Assembly: GCA_026003755.1 (NCBI GenBank)
Contig: BPHV01000001.1
Span: forward strand, 904,393-968,392
Reading direction: 5' to 3'
From: Candidatus Roseilinea sp.
GTDB taxonomy: Bacteria; Chloroflexota; Anaerolineae; J036; Brachytrichaceae
DNA length: 64,000 nt
Part shown: in pieces, positions 39,038 through 48,780 of the stretch
How the letters are laid out: each line of letters starts with the position of its first letter
How positions within the stretch are numbered: position 1 is the first letter of the stretch
Notes under the pieces: model-generated
Told to the model about the DNA's origin: nothing
What the model saw: only the letters and a program-made list of their open reading frames with translations
The model's database searches: none
Made by a program: the position numbers and the translations under genes

Positions 39038-40036
39038 TTAATCTTCATCGAAGCCCACAACGCTGTTGTCGCCAACGTTAAAGCGGCGCGGGCGACCGTG
39101 CAGCACGGCATCGCGGCCGATCAGGGAATTGGCCAGCACATGATCCACCACCTCGGCGCCGGCTTCGACGATGCTCTCGCGCACCACGCTGCTCTCGATG
39201 TAGCAGCCCTCGCCGATAGTCACGTGTGGCCCGATCACGCTGTTGATGATCTTTGCGGTGGGATGGATGTTGACGGGCGGCACAATGACGCACGCGCCGT
39301 TGCGCCACGCTTCGCTGTTGTCGTGGCCGTGCTGAAGCAGGTAGCGATTGGTCTCCAGAACCGTCTGCGATGTGCCGCAATCCAGCCAGACGCTCACGGC
39401 ATGCGCGCGCAGCTTCGCCCCGCCCTCGATCATGATGTTGAAGGCGTCGGCAAGGAAGTACTCGTTCTTGGTCTTGATGCCGCGCCGTATGAGTTCCTCA
39501 CAGGCCGCCATCAAGCGCTCCGCATCTTTCACGTAGTACATGCCGATCACCGCCAGCCGGTTCTCCATGGTGGCCGGCTTCTCGACGAAGCGCCTGATGT
39601 AGCCATCCGCGCCGACTTGCACCACGCCGAAGCGCCGCGGATCTTCGACCTCCTTGACGTAGATCACGCCATCGCACGGTTCATCGGCCAACCGAGACAG
39701 GTCAGCATCGGCCAGCGTATCCACGAACACGATGAGCGTCGGCCCGCTCACCCGATCGCGGGCAAGCAAGATAGCCGGCGCTTGGCCGTTCAGCTCCTCC
39801 TGCTCCACATACTCGCCCCGCAGCGACGGGTAAGCCGTCTTCACGTAATGCTCGATCTGTTCGCCCAGGTAGCCGACTACGAACACGACCTTGCCCACTT
39901 GGGATTCATTGATTAACTTGTCCAGAATATGGCCGAGCACCGGCTTGCCGGCCACGCTGACCAGCGGCTTAGGTTTGGAGTATGTGTGCGGCCTCAGCCG
40001 CGTGCCGAATCCGGCGAGGGGGATGATGACGTCCAT
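39038..40036 (-). CDS. Sugar-1-phosphate nucleotidyltransferase
   Basis: This 332-residue NDP-sugar pyrophosphorylase begins with the signature PLAGFGTRLRPHT and KPKP (21-24), which bind the nucleotide and metal. A central ADLSRLADEPCDGVIYVKEVEDPRRFGVV catalytic region follows. The C-terminal left-handed beta-helix (about 250-320) shows hexapeptide turns such as IINSVIGPHVTIGEGCYIESSVVRES. It makes an NDP-sugar from a sugar-1-phosphate and NTP. RmlA-, GlmU- and ManC-like relatives cannot be told apart here. It lies downstream of gatA across a heptamer array. Confidence 0.88.
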   Translation of the reverse strand: MDVIIPLAGFGTRLRPHTYSKPKPLVSVAGKPVLGHILDKLINESQVGKVVFVVGYLGEQIEHYVKTAYPSLRGEYVEQEELNGQAPAILLARDRVSGPTLIVFVDTLADADLSRLADEPCDGVIYVKEVEDPRRFGVVQVGADGYIRRFVEKPATMENRLAVIGMYYVKDAERLMAACEELIRRGIKTKNEYFLADAFNIMIEGGAKLRAHAVSVWLDCGTSQTVLETNRYLLQHGHDNSEAWRNGACVIVPPVNIHPTAKIINSVIGPHVTIGEGCYIESSVVRESIVEAGAEVVDHVLANSLIGRDAVLHGRPRRFNVGDNSVVGFDED

Positions 40037-40048
40037 CGTTTGTTTTGC

Positions 40049-40069
40049 GTTAGCGGTTAGCAGTCAGCA
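40049..40069 (+). repeat. Tandem heptamer repeat, 3 units (GTTAGCG type)
   Basis: GTTAGCG, GTTAGCA and GTCAGCA stand in perfect 7-base register between gatA and the nucleotidyltransferase gene. Together they cover about half of the 44-base gap. Confidence 0.6.
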
Positions 40070-40080
40070 CGTACGGCTTG

Positions 40081-41551
<1,471 letters not shown>

Positions 41552-41628
41552 GGAATGCAGGTTGAAGCGCAGACGCCGAGGATCGGTCGCGCGGCATGTC
41601 TAACCGGATGCCTGGCGTAGCTGGGCCG

Positions 41629-41922
41629 TCATTCGTCGTCGAGGGTGGCTTGCACAACGAAGCTGACGCCGTCGGTGTCGGGCGCGTTGCGCAACGCATC
41701 GGCGCGTGACAAGCCCGCGACCGCCTCATCACCTTCGCGCATCACGTTGTGCGTCGGCAATACGGTGGCCGTGGGCGGGATATCGTCAACATCCAGCGCG
41801 GCCAGTTGCCCGGCGTAGTCGAGTATGGCGGAGAGCTGGCTCGCATAGCGAGCTTTCTCGCTCTCGCTGAGCGCCAACCGCGCGAGCCAGGCGATGCGCT
41901 CGATCTCGGCGATCGTCAGCAT
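41629..41922 (-). CDS. gatC: Asp/Glu-tRNA amidotransferase subunit C
   Basis: This 97-residue protein matches GatC: EIERIAWLARLALSESEKARYASQLSAILDYAGQLAALDVDDIPPT, then a C-terminal LRNAPDTDGVSFVVQATLDDE. It wraps around GatA to stabilise the GatCAB complex. The ATG at 41922 shares one base with the bactofilin stop (TGATG); an in-frame TTG lies one codon upstream. GatB is not in the window. Confidence 0.93.
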   Translation of the reverse strand: MLTIAEIERIAWLARLALSESEKARYASQLSAILDYAGQLAALDVDDIPPTATVLPTHNVMREGDEAVAGLSRADALRNAPDTDGVSFVVQATLDDE

Positions 41923-42434
41923 CAAGACGCGTCCACTTCGCCCTCGATAGCTGCCACAGGGCGCGGCGGCGCAATGCGTGGCGGCTCGAAGGCTGGCGGC
42001 TCCACATCGCCGGCCATGTTGGTGTTGCCGCGAAGATAGGCACCCTCGTGCAGCAGCATGCTGTTCACGTTCAGGTCACCCCACACCTTGCCGGTCTCGG
42101 TGATCTCGACCTTGTTGGCGGTGATGTTGCCTTTGACCTGGCCGGAAACGATGACGTTGAAGGCCTGGATCTCGGCAATCACGCGCGCCGATTCTGCGAC
42201 GACGAGATTGCCGGTCGCCTGCAAGTTGCCCTCAAAGATGCCCTCGATGCGGATGCCCCCGTCGCTCTGCAACGTGCCGGTCATCCGGCAGTTCGGGCCG
42301 ATGACGGTTTCGATCTTCGACGTCGTGTTCGCCACAATGGGGATAGTCTGAGCGGTCGCGTTCACCTGACTGCTTTGATAAGACGGTTGCGGTTGTTGCG
42401 GCTGTTGTGTTGCACTCTTGTCCCTTCCAAACAT
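41922..42434 (-). CDS. Bactofilin family cytoskeletal protein
   Basis: This 170-residue protein has a Gln/Ser-rich N-terminus (about 1-35). A right-handed beta-helix core (about 44-140) follows: KIETVIGPNCRMTGTLQSDGGIRIEGIFEGNL, GNLVVAESARVIAEIQAFNVIVSGQVKGNITA and KVEITETGKVWGDLN. A Pro-rich acidic tail ends it. Bactofilins polymerise without nucleotide and position envelope enzymes. An AGGAGG ribosome site lies about ten bases before the ATG. Its coupling to gatC is odd functionally but clear from the TGATG junction. The upstream neighbour is also a division-type protein. Confidence 0.9.
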   Translation of the reverse strand: MFGRDKSATQQPQQPQPSYQSSQVNATAQTIPIVANTTSKIETVIGPNCRMTGTLQSDGGIRIEGIFEGNLQATGNLVVAESARVIAEIQAFNVIVSGQVKGNITANKVEITETGKVWGDLNVNSMLLHEGAYLRGNTNMAGDVEPPAFEPPRIAPPRPVAAIEGEVDAS

Positions 42435-42507
42435 GATGTTTTGCTGATCCTCCTGGCATCTGACAAACGAAACGATGCGTTGACGCAGGTATCCAGGTGT
42501 GTATGCG

Positions 42508-42873
42508 TCACTTGAGAAAGCGTTCCCACCACAAATGGGAAGGCTCGCGCATCATGGGCGGCACGACGATGACCTCGCCTTCTTTGCTCCAACGTGCGCG
42601 AACGCGCGCCCACTCCTCGACGAACGCCTCGCTGCTGGCGTAGTCGAGTGCGGCACGCAAGCCGACCAGTTTGGCCTCCGCCATGCTCACCTCGCGCGTC
42701 ATGCGCTCGACTTCGGCCCGCATGCGCGCTTCGGCTTGCAGGCGCGCTGCGATGTTGAACGCCAACGGCAACGCCAGCAGCAGCGCGCCGACCGAAAACC
42801 AGACCAGCAGGCGATTCACGGCAGGGGGCAAAGAGATCCGATCGAACCGGTGAGGCGCACGTGATTGAGCCAT
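42508..42873 (-). CDS. Septum formation initiator (DivIC/FtsB-like)
   Basis: This 121-residue bitopic membrane protein has one membrane segment (about 22-43). A coiled coil (about 45-80, with AEARMRAEVERMTREVSMAEAKL) comes next. The C-terminal YASSEAFVEEWARVRARWSKEGEVIVV matches the ending of FtsB/DivIC proteins. It would take part in the divisome outside the membrane, linking FtsL and FtsQ. It is 17 bases downstream of a tRNA gene on the same strand and 73 bases before bactofilin. Confidence 0.8.
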   Translation of the reverse strand: MAQSRAPHRFDRISLPPAVNRLLVWFSVGALLLALPLAFNIAARLQAEARMRAEVERMTREVSMAEAKLVGLRAALDYASSEAFVEEWARVRARWSKEGEVIVVPPMMREPSHLWWERFLK

Positions 42874-42896
42874 GTCTGCTGATCCAGAATTGAAGA

Positions 42897-42980
<84 letters not shown>

Positions 42981-42992
42981 TTAACATTCCAA

Positions 42993-42998
42993 ATTATA
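42993..42998 (-). promoter_or_regulatory. Predicted -10 box of the tRNA-Leu gene
   Basis: A perfect TATAAT lies on the minus strand 12 bases before the tRNA 5' end. No good -35 box is visible at normal spacing. The position suits a stable-RNA promoter. Confidence 0.45.
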
Positions 42999-43053
42999 CA
43001 CACATCCGCGCGAGTCCGGCCGGGCGGCGCGATTGCAGTACGATTGCGCCGGT

Positions 43054-43566
43054 ATGGAACTCCCCCCCACCGAGTCGCGCAAGGCGCGCTGCCAGACCTT
43101 CCCCTCCACCGGCGAACACGCCGCATTGTGGTACTTCCCCCAACTGACTGGCGGCACGCTGCGCGTGCTGCGCAACGCGCTGTGCATCTACGCTGCACGG
43201 TTTGCCCCCAGCTTTGGCATCAAGCGCGCGCTGCTCCGGCTGACCGGTGCGCAGATCGCCCTGCACGCAGCCATCGGCCTAGGCGTGACGCTGGACATCT
43301 TCTTCCCACAGGACATCATCATTGAGGACGACGCGACGGTGGGCTACAACACCACGATCCTGGCCCATGAGTTCATGCGCTACGAATGGCGGCGCGGGCC
43401 GGTGCGCATCTGCCGGGGCGCGACGATCGGCGCAAATTGCACCGTGTTGCCCGGCGTGATCGTCGGGGAGGGCGCGACGGTAAGCGCGATGAGCCTGGTC
43501 AACCGCGACGTGCCGCCCGGCGCCTTCGTCGGCGGCGTGCCGATCCGCCTGTTGCGCGAAGGCTGA
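43054..43566 (+). CDS. Hexapeptide-repeat acyltransferase
   Basis: This 170-residue protein has a left-handed beta-helix of the LacA/WbbJ/maltose acetyltransferase type. GAQIALHAAIGLGVTLDIFFPQDIIIEDDATVGYNTTILAHEF contains the usual catalytic His. RICRGATIGANCTVLPGVIVGEGATVSAMSLVNRDVPPGAFVGGVPIRLL is the typical C-terminal repeat and ending. It probably acetylates a sugar or similar acceptor. The ATG at 43054 is preferred to an in-frame TTG 21 bases upstream. It is divergent from the tRNA. Confidence 0.85.
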   Translation: MELPPTESRKARCQTFPSTGEHAALWYFPQLTGGTLRVLRNALCIYAARFAPSFGIKRALLRLTGAQIALHAAIGLGVTLDIFFPQDIIIEDDATVGYNTTILAHEFMRYEWRRGPVRICRGATIGANCTVLPGVIVGEGATVSAMSLVNRDVPPGAFVGGVPIRLLREG

Positions 43567-43584
43567 ATGCGTCGGACCGTCATC

Positions 43585-43614
43585 TTGGCATCTCCCGCGT
43601 AGGGCGGTTAAACT
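43585..43614 (+). promoter_or_regulatory. Candidate promoter of the rhamnose cluster
   Basis: TTGGCA (43585-43590) and TAAACT (43609-43614) are 18 bases apart and 33 bases before the rhaM ATG. A GGAGG ribosome site follows. The -35 has one mismatch and the -10 has two. Confidence 0.45.
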
Positions 43615-43647
43615 CTACGTCAGAAACTTCAACACCGGAGGCTCATC

Positions 43648-43968
43648 ATGCAACGCGTCGGCTTCATGCTCAAGGTCAAGCCGGATATGATCGAGGAATA
43701 CAAGCGCCGCCACAGAGCGGTTTGGCCGGAGATGCTGGACGCCCTGCGCGAGACCGGCTGGCACAACTATTCGATCTTCATGCGCGACGACGGCACGCTG
43801 TTCTTCTACGTCGAGACGCCCGACTTTCAAGCTGCGCTGGACGGCATGGCGCGGAAGGAAGTGAACGCACGCTGGCAGGAATACATGAAGGACTTCTTCG
43901 AGGACACGGGCGGCAAGCACGCCGATCAGAGCTTCGTCATGTTGGAAGAAGTATTTCATCTGGACTGA
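43648..43968 (+). CDS. rhaM: L-rhamnose mutarotase
   Basis: This 106-residue member of the YiiL family interconverts the alpha and beta anomers of L-rhamnose. Tyr18 and His22 (EEYKRRHRAVWPEM) sit at the positions of the catalytic pair of E. coli RhaM, and Trp75 is near its third active-site residue. NYSIF and ARWQEYMKDFFE are also typical. It lies 34 bases before the rhamnose isomerase gene, which needs a specific anomer. It appears to be the first gene of the catabolic cluster. Confidence 0.95.
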   Translation: MQRVGFMLKVKPDMIEEYKRRHRAVWPEMLDALRETGWHNYSIFMRDDGTLFFYVETPDFQAALDGMARKEVNARWQEYMKDFFEDTGGKHADQSFVMLEEVFHLD

Positions 43969-44002
43969 TGCCCGATGACCCAGTCCGCGACATAGAGAAA
44001 CG

Positions 44003-45214
44003 ATGTCACACTACCAATATCTCGCCGACCAACTCGCATCCAAAGGCATTGACGTCGAGGCCGTGAAGGCGCAACTGAAGGCGCAGCGGATCGAGCTGCC
44101 ATCATGGGGCTTCGCCAACACCGGCACGCGCTTCAAAACGTACGCCTGGCCCGGTGCAGCGCGCAACATCTACGAGAAGCTGGCCGACGCCGGCTTCGTC
44201 CACCGGCTGACCGGCGTGTGCCCCACCGTCGCCATTCACATCCCCTGGGACAAGGTGAAAGACTGGGACGACCTGGTCGGGTATGCCAAAGCGCAGGGGA
44301 TCGCCATCGGCGCGGTCAACACCAACACCTTCCAAGCCGACCGCTACAAATGGGGCAGCATCACCCATGCCGATCCGGCCATTCGGCGCATCGCGCTCGA
44401 ACATCACCTGGAATGCATCGAGATCGCCAAACGCGTCGGCGGTTATGCGATTAGCCTGTGGTATGGCGACGGCACCAACTACGCCGGCCAGGAATCGTTC
44501 GTCGAGCGCCGGCACCGCATGATCGCTTTCTTCAGGGAAGTGTATGCCGCTTTGCCCGACGACATGCGGATGCTGATCGAATACAAACTCTACGAGCCGG
44601 CTTTCTACCACACCGACCTAGCCGACTGGGGACAGGCTTATGCGATATGCGCCAAGCTCGGCCCTCGGGCGCAGGTGCTTGTAGACCTGGGGCATCACGC
44701 GCACGGGGTGAACATCGAGCACATCGTCGCCACCCTGCTCGACGAGGGCAAGCTGGGCGGCTTTCACTTCAACAATCGCAAATACGGCGACGACGATCTG
44801 ATCGTCGGCACGATCAACCCGCTGGAGTTGTTCCTGATCTTCAACGAGCTGGTCGCCGCCGGCGAAGCAGCAAAAGACGTGGCCTACATGATTGACCAGA
44901 GCCACGTGATCGAGCCGAAGATCGAGGCCATGGTGCATTCGGTGATCAACATCCAGATCGCCTACGCCAAAGCGTTGATCGTGGATCGCGCCGCTTTGCG
45001 CGAGCGGCAAGCGGCGCACGACGTGCTGGGCGCGCATCGCGCGCTGATGGACGCCTTCGAGACCGATGTGCGGCCGCTCCTGGCCCAGGTGCGCATGGAG
45101 ATGGGACTGCCCCCCGACCCAATCGCTGCGCTGCGCCAGAGCGGCTACGAGTCGAAGATCGCGGCCGAGCGCGGCACAAGCGCTGCCGCCGGCGGATACC
45201 CCGAAGGCGATTGA
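44003..45214 (+). CDS. rhaI: L-rhamnose isomerase (RhaI type)
   Basis: This 403-residue xylose-isomerase-like TIM barrel is of the Pseudomonas/Rhizobium RhaI class, distinct from E. coli RhaA. It converts L-rhamnose to L-rhamnulose. [33 protein letters not shown] opens the protein. Metal ligands are expected in LIEYKLYEP (Glu near 193), [10 protein letters not shown] (Asp near 227) and [14 protein letters not shown] (His and Asp near 253-264). All are present. Its stop overlaps the next start (TTGA), so the downstream gene may be coupled. Confidence 0.94.
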   Translation: MSHYQYLADQLASKGIDVEAVKAQLKAQRIELPSWGFANTGTRFKTYAWPGAARNIYEKLADAGFVHRLTGVCPTVAIHIPWDKVKDWDDLVGYAKAQGIAIGAVNTNTFQADRYKWGSITHADPAIRRIALEHHLECIEIAKRVGGYAISLWYGDGTNYAGQESFVERRHRMIAFFREVYAALPDDMRMLIEYKLYEPAFYHTDLADWGQAYAICAKLGPRAQVLVDLGHHAHGVNIEHIVATLLDEGKLGGFHFNNRKYGDDDLIVGTINPLELFLIFNELVAAGEAAKDVAYMIDQSHVIEPKIEAMVHSVINIQIAYAKALIVDRAALRERQAAHDVLGAHRALMDAFETDVRPLLAQVRMEMGLPPDPIAALRQSGYESKIAAERGTSAAAGGYPEGD

Positions 45215-45993
45215 GCGCCTTTTCGCGCTTCATCGGCATAGACTACTCCGGCGCGCGCACGCCCGACGCCGGCTTGCCCGGCTTGCGCGTGTACCTGGCC
45301 GAAGGCGACGCGCCGCCGGTCGAGGCGCGCCCTCAGCCTAACCTGCGGCGCCACTGGTCGCGGCGCAGCGTTGCCGAGTGGCTGGCCGAACGGCTGCGCG
45401 ATGGCCCACCGGCGCTGGTTGGGATTGACCACGGCTTCTCTTTCCCGTTGCGTTACTTTCAGCAATACAAGCTGCCGCCGGACTGGCCGACCTTCCTCGA
45501 CGACTTCCACCGCCACTGGCCGACCGATAAGGACGGCGTCACCGTGGACGGCGTGCGCGCCGGGGCACGCGGCAACGACGCGGCGCGCACGGGCAACCCG
45601 CGTTGGCGACGGCTGTGCGAAACCCGCGCCGGCTCAGCGAAATCCGTCTTTCACTTCGACGTGCCAGGCAGCGTCGCCAAATCTACCCACGCCGGCCTGC
45701 CGTGGCTGCGCTATCTGCGCCGGCAGCTCGGCGCGCGCGTCCACTTCTGGCCGTTCGACGGCTGGGACGCGCCGCTTGGCCGCTCGCTCATCGCCGAGGT
45801 GTACCCCAGCCTATGGCGCGCAACGGCGCCGAGCGACGGCCGCACGGCCGACCAGCACGACGCCTACGTCGTGGCAATGTGGCTGCAGCAGGCTTCGCGC
45901 AACGGCACGCTCGACTTTTACCTGCATCCGGCGCTCACGCCGAAGGAACGCGCCATCGCCGAGATCGAGGGATGGATCCTAGGAGTCATGTGA
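45211..45993 (+). CDS. DUF429-like RNase H-fold protein
   Basis: This protein of about 260 residues has FIGIDYSGA at the N-terminus, [15 protein letters not shown] in the middle, [10 protein letters not shown] later and [12 protein letters not shown] near the end. This is the strand-plus-acid pattern of DUF429-like RNase H-fold proteins. The biochemical role of that family is unknown. No ATG is available early, and the best start is a TTG inside the rhaI stop (TTGA overlap). It interrupts the rhamnose genes and is tightly coupled to the next gene, a uracil-DNA glycosylase-like protein. Confidence 0.7.
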   Translation: MSAFSRFIGIDYSGARTPDAGLPGLRVYLAEGDAPPVEARPQPNLRRHWSRRSVAEWLAERLRDGPPALVGIDHGFSFPLRYFQQYKLPPDWPTFLDDFHRHWPTDKDGVTVDGVRAGARGNDAARTGNPRWRRLCETRAGSAKSVFHFDVPGSVAKSTHAGLPWLRYLRRQLGARVHFWPFDGWDAPLGRSLIAEVYPSLWRATAPSDGRTADQHDAYVVAMWLQQASRNGTLDFYLHPALTPKERAIAEIEGWILGVM

Positions 45994-46658
45994 GTCGAAC
46001 CCGCCTACGTGCATTGCTTGCGGCACTTACCCGTCCCCCCAGGCTCGCACACGCGGTCAACCCATACACCGAGCGTCGCCCGAAGCTGGACGTGCCGGAC
46101 GCGCCGCGAATTCGACTGGCCAACCTCGCGTGCTACCTGCACAATCACCGGGACGCGCGCATCGCGCTGATCGGCGAGGCCGCCGGCTATCGCGGCTGCC
46201 GCTTCACCGGCATCCCCTTCACCAGCGAGGCGCAACTGCGCGAATGGCGCGATCCGCGCTACCGCACGAGCAGCTTGCACGGCGATCACGACGAGCGATC
46301 CGCGCGGTGCGTCTGGCGCGCGATCGGCGCGCGCAACGACGTGATCCTCTGGAACGCCTTCCCTTGGCATCCGCACCAACCCGGCCGGCCATGGACGAAT
46401 CGCCAACCTTCGGCAGCGGAACTGCGCATGGGCTGTTTCGTGCTTCAGCGCTTTCTGGAGTGGAAGCAGCCGGAGCGCATCATCGCCGTCGGCCGGGCTG
46501 CCGAGCGCGCCCTGCGCGCGCTGGGTGCGCCGGCGATCTACGTGCGCCATCCATCGCACGGTGGCCAACGCCACTTCGAAAGCGCGATACACTCGCTGTG
46601 GGGAGCTGTGAGCTATGAGAGGATGGAAGACGCCAGACGCACAAGCTGCAACCCGTAA
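45990..46658 (+). CDS. Uracil-DNA glycosylase superfamily protein
   Basis: This 222-residue protein begins at a GTG that overlaps the previous stop (GTGA), with AGGAG six bases upstream. It shows the superfamily motif 1 as IGEAAGYRGCRFTGIPFTSE (about 61-80), NAFPWHPH near 127 and the late VRHPSHGG near 192. These correspond to the water-activating, base-pocket and leucine-loop regions. Motif 1 has no Asp, like families where Glu or Asn does the work, so the substrate range is unclear. The last 20 residues are encoded partly by a heptamer repeat and are probably not conserved. Confidence 0.75.
   Translation: MSRTRLRALLAALTRPPRLAHAVNPYTERRPKLDVPDAPRIRLANLACYLHNHRDARIALIGEAAGYRGCRFTGIPFTSEAQLREWRDPRYRTSSLHGDHDERSARCVWRAIGARNDVILWNAFPWHPHQPGRPWTNRQPSAAELRMGCFVLQRFLEWKQPERIIAVGRAAERALRALGAPAIYVRHPSHGGQRHFESAIHSLWGAVSYERMEDARRTSCNP
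46603..46623 (+). repeat. Heptamer repeat at the 3' end of the glycosylase gene
   Basis: GAGCTGT, GAGCTAT and GAGAGGA are in 7-base register. The first two units are of the same kind as the long array at 63.2 kb. Confidence 0.45.
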
Positions 46659-46684
46659 CGCAACAGGAAACTCAACACGCAAAT

Positions 46685-48766
46685 ATGCCCAAGAACCTGT
46701 GGAACGATCATGACGCAGCAGGGTTGAGCCCGCTCGACCTGCTGGCCTACCGCTCGCGGTTGCTGGCCGCCGACCGCAGCGTGGTCAACATCTTCGGCGG
46801 CAACACCTCAGCCAAGTCTGTCGAGCGCGACCACCTGGGGCGCGAAGTGAATGTGCTTTGGGTGAAAGGGAGCGGCGCCGACATGGCCACCTGCACCGGC
46901 AAGGACTTCGCCGGCCTCAAGCTGGATGAAGTGCTGCCCCTGATGGAGCGCGAAGCGATGAGCGACGAAGAGATGGTCGCCTATCTCACGCGCTGCCAAT
47001 TCGAGCCGAACCGCCCGCGCCAGTCCATCGAGACGCTGCTCCATGCCTTCACACCGCACCCCCACGTGGATCACACCCACCCCGACGCGATCATCGCCTT
47101 GGCCTGCGCGAAGCGCGGCGAAGCGGCGGCGCGTGAAGTCTTCGGCGACACGATGGTTTGGGTGCCTTACATCCGACCTGGTTTTGCCCTGAGCAAGCAA
47201 ATCGGCCGGCTGCTGCGCGAGCATTCCGAGGCCACCTGCGTCATCATGGGCAAGCACGGCCTGATCACCTGGGGCAACGACGCCAAGAGCAGCTACCACA
47301 GCGCCATCGCGCACATCCAGCGCGCCGAGGACGCCCTGCGCGAAGCCGAGAAGCGCGTCTTCGGCTTATCGAAGGTGAACGAGGCGCTGGAGACGCTCAC
47401 CTTGAGCGCCAGCAAGCGCAGGCGCGAGACGATCGTCGCTGCCGTCATGCCGACGCTGCGCGGCGCGGTGACGGCACAGCGCAAAGCCGTCCTCGCCTTC
47501 GACGACAGCGAGGACGTGCTGCGCTTCCTCGCCCGGCATGATGCGAAAGCACTTTCGCAAGTCGGCGCAGCGTGTCCCGATCACCTGATACACACCAAGC
47601 GTGCGCCGCTGTTCGTCGAATGGGATGGCCAAGACGTCGAGCAGCTTAAAACTGCGCTGAAAGACGGCGTTACGCAATACGCCGCGCGCTACACGGAATA
47701 CTTCAATCGCCTCAACCAAGATCCGAACGTGAAGATGACCGACCCTGCGCCGCGCGTGATCCTGGTGCCCGGCCTCGGCATGTTCACCACCGGACGCGAC
47801 GCCGCCCAGGCCGACGTCGCGCGTCAGCTCTACCATCGGGCCATCGCGGTGATGGAACTGTGCACGCGCGTGGATCAGTTCACCTCGCTCGACGAGAAGG
47901 AAACGTTCGACATCGAGTACTGGCCGCTGGAGCGGTATAAGCTCACCCTGCGTCCGCCGGAGCGCGAACTGGCCGGGCGCGTCGCCTTCATCACCGGCGC
48001 AGCCGGCGGCATCGGCCGCGCCACGGCCAAGCGGCTGGCGCAAGAAGGCGCGCATGTGGTGATCGCCGACATCAACCTGGCCGGCGCGCAGGCAGTCGCG
48101 AACGACATCGTCGAGGCGCATGGCCTGAAGCGCGCCATCGCCGTCTCGTGCAACGTTACCCATGAGTCGGAAGTGGCCGCGGCCTTCGCAACGGCCTGCC
48201 GCGAATATGGCGGCGTGGACATCGTGGTGAACAACGCCGGCATCGCCACCAGCGCGCCGATCGAGGAGACCACGTTGGCCGACTGGAACCGCAACATGGA
48301 TATTCTGGCCACAGGCTACTTCCTCGTGGCACGCGAAGCCTTCCGCGTGATGAAGCAGCAGGGGCGAGGCGGTTCGATCATCTTCATCTGCAGCAAGAAC
48401 AGCGTATACGCCGGCAAGAACGCGGCCGCCTACAGCGCCGCCAAGGCCGCCGAGCTGCACCTGGCGCGTTGCCTGGCCGAAGAGGGCGGCGCGAGCGGCA
48501 TCCGCGTGAACAGCGTGCTGCCCGATGCCGTCTTACAGGGCAGCGGCATCTGGAACAGCCGCTGGCGCGAGGAGCGCGCCAAGACCTACGGCATCAAGCC
48601 CGAAGAGCTGGAAGCCTACTACGCCGCCCGCACCACGCTTAAAGTGAACGTCTTCCCAGAAGACGTCGCCGAAGCAGTGTTGTTCTTCGCCTCCGACCGC
48701 GCGCTCAAGACCACGGGCGCGATGCTGACCGTGGACGGCGGCGTGGCAGCAGCTTACGGGAGATAA
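46685..48766 (+). CDS. rhaEW: Bifunctional rhamnulose-1-phosphate aldolase / lactaldehyde dehydrogenase
   Basis: This 693-residue fusion has an N-terminal class II aldolase (about 20-380). It shows NIFGGNTSAK, zinc ligands in VDHTHPDA and IMGKHGLITWG. A short-chain dehydrogenase follows (about 430-690), with FITGAAGGIGRA, NNAGIA and a catalytic YSAAK. It splits L-rhamnulose-1-phosphate into dihydroxyacetone phosphate and L-lactaldehyde, and the second domain oxidises lactaldehyde to lactate. This is the RhaEW arrangement described for Chloroflexi and Bacillus rhamnose pathways. The matching kinase (RhaB) is not in this cluster. A second fusion of this type lies at 52.7-54.7 kb. Confidence 0.92.
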   Translation: MPKNLWNDHDAAGLSPLDLLAYRSRLLAADRSVVNIFGGNTSAKSVERDHLGREVNVLWVKGSGADMATCTGKDFAGLKLDEVLPLMEREAMSDEEMVAYLTRCQFEPNRPRQSIETLLHAFTPHPHVDHTHPDAIIALACAKRGEAAAREVFGDTMVWVPYIRPGFALSKQIGRLLREHSEATCVIMGKHGLITWGNDAKSSYHSAIAHIQRAEDALREAEKRVFGLSKVNEALETLTLSASKRRRETIVAAVMPTLRGAVTAQRKAVLAFDDSEDVLRFLARHDAKALSQVGAACPDHLIHTKRAPLFVEWDGQDVEQLKTALKDGVTQYAARYTEYFNRLNQDPNVKMTDPAPRVILVPGLGMFTTGRDAAQADVARQLYHRAIAVMELCTRVDQFTSLDEKETFDIEYWPLERYKLTLRPPERELAGRVAFITGAAGGIGRATAKRLAQEGAHVVIADINLAGAQAVANDIVEAHGLKRAIAVSCNVTHESEVAAAFATACREYGGVDIVVNNAGIATSAPIEETTLADWNRNMDILATGYFLVAREAFRVMKQQGRGGSIIFICSKNSVYAGKNAAAYSAAKAAELHLARCLAEEGGASGIRVNSVLPDAVLQGSGIWNSRWREERAKTYGIKPEELEAYYAARTTLKVNVFPEDVAEAVLFFASDRALKTTGAMLTVDGGVAAAYGR

Positions 48767-48780
48767 TCCTCCTCACCCCC

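Noticed and set aside
46685-48766. Possible recent duplication giving both RhaEW fusions
   Set aside because: The two proteins differ over most of their length, in indels and in many motif-flanking residues, so a recent local copy is excluded.
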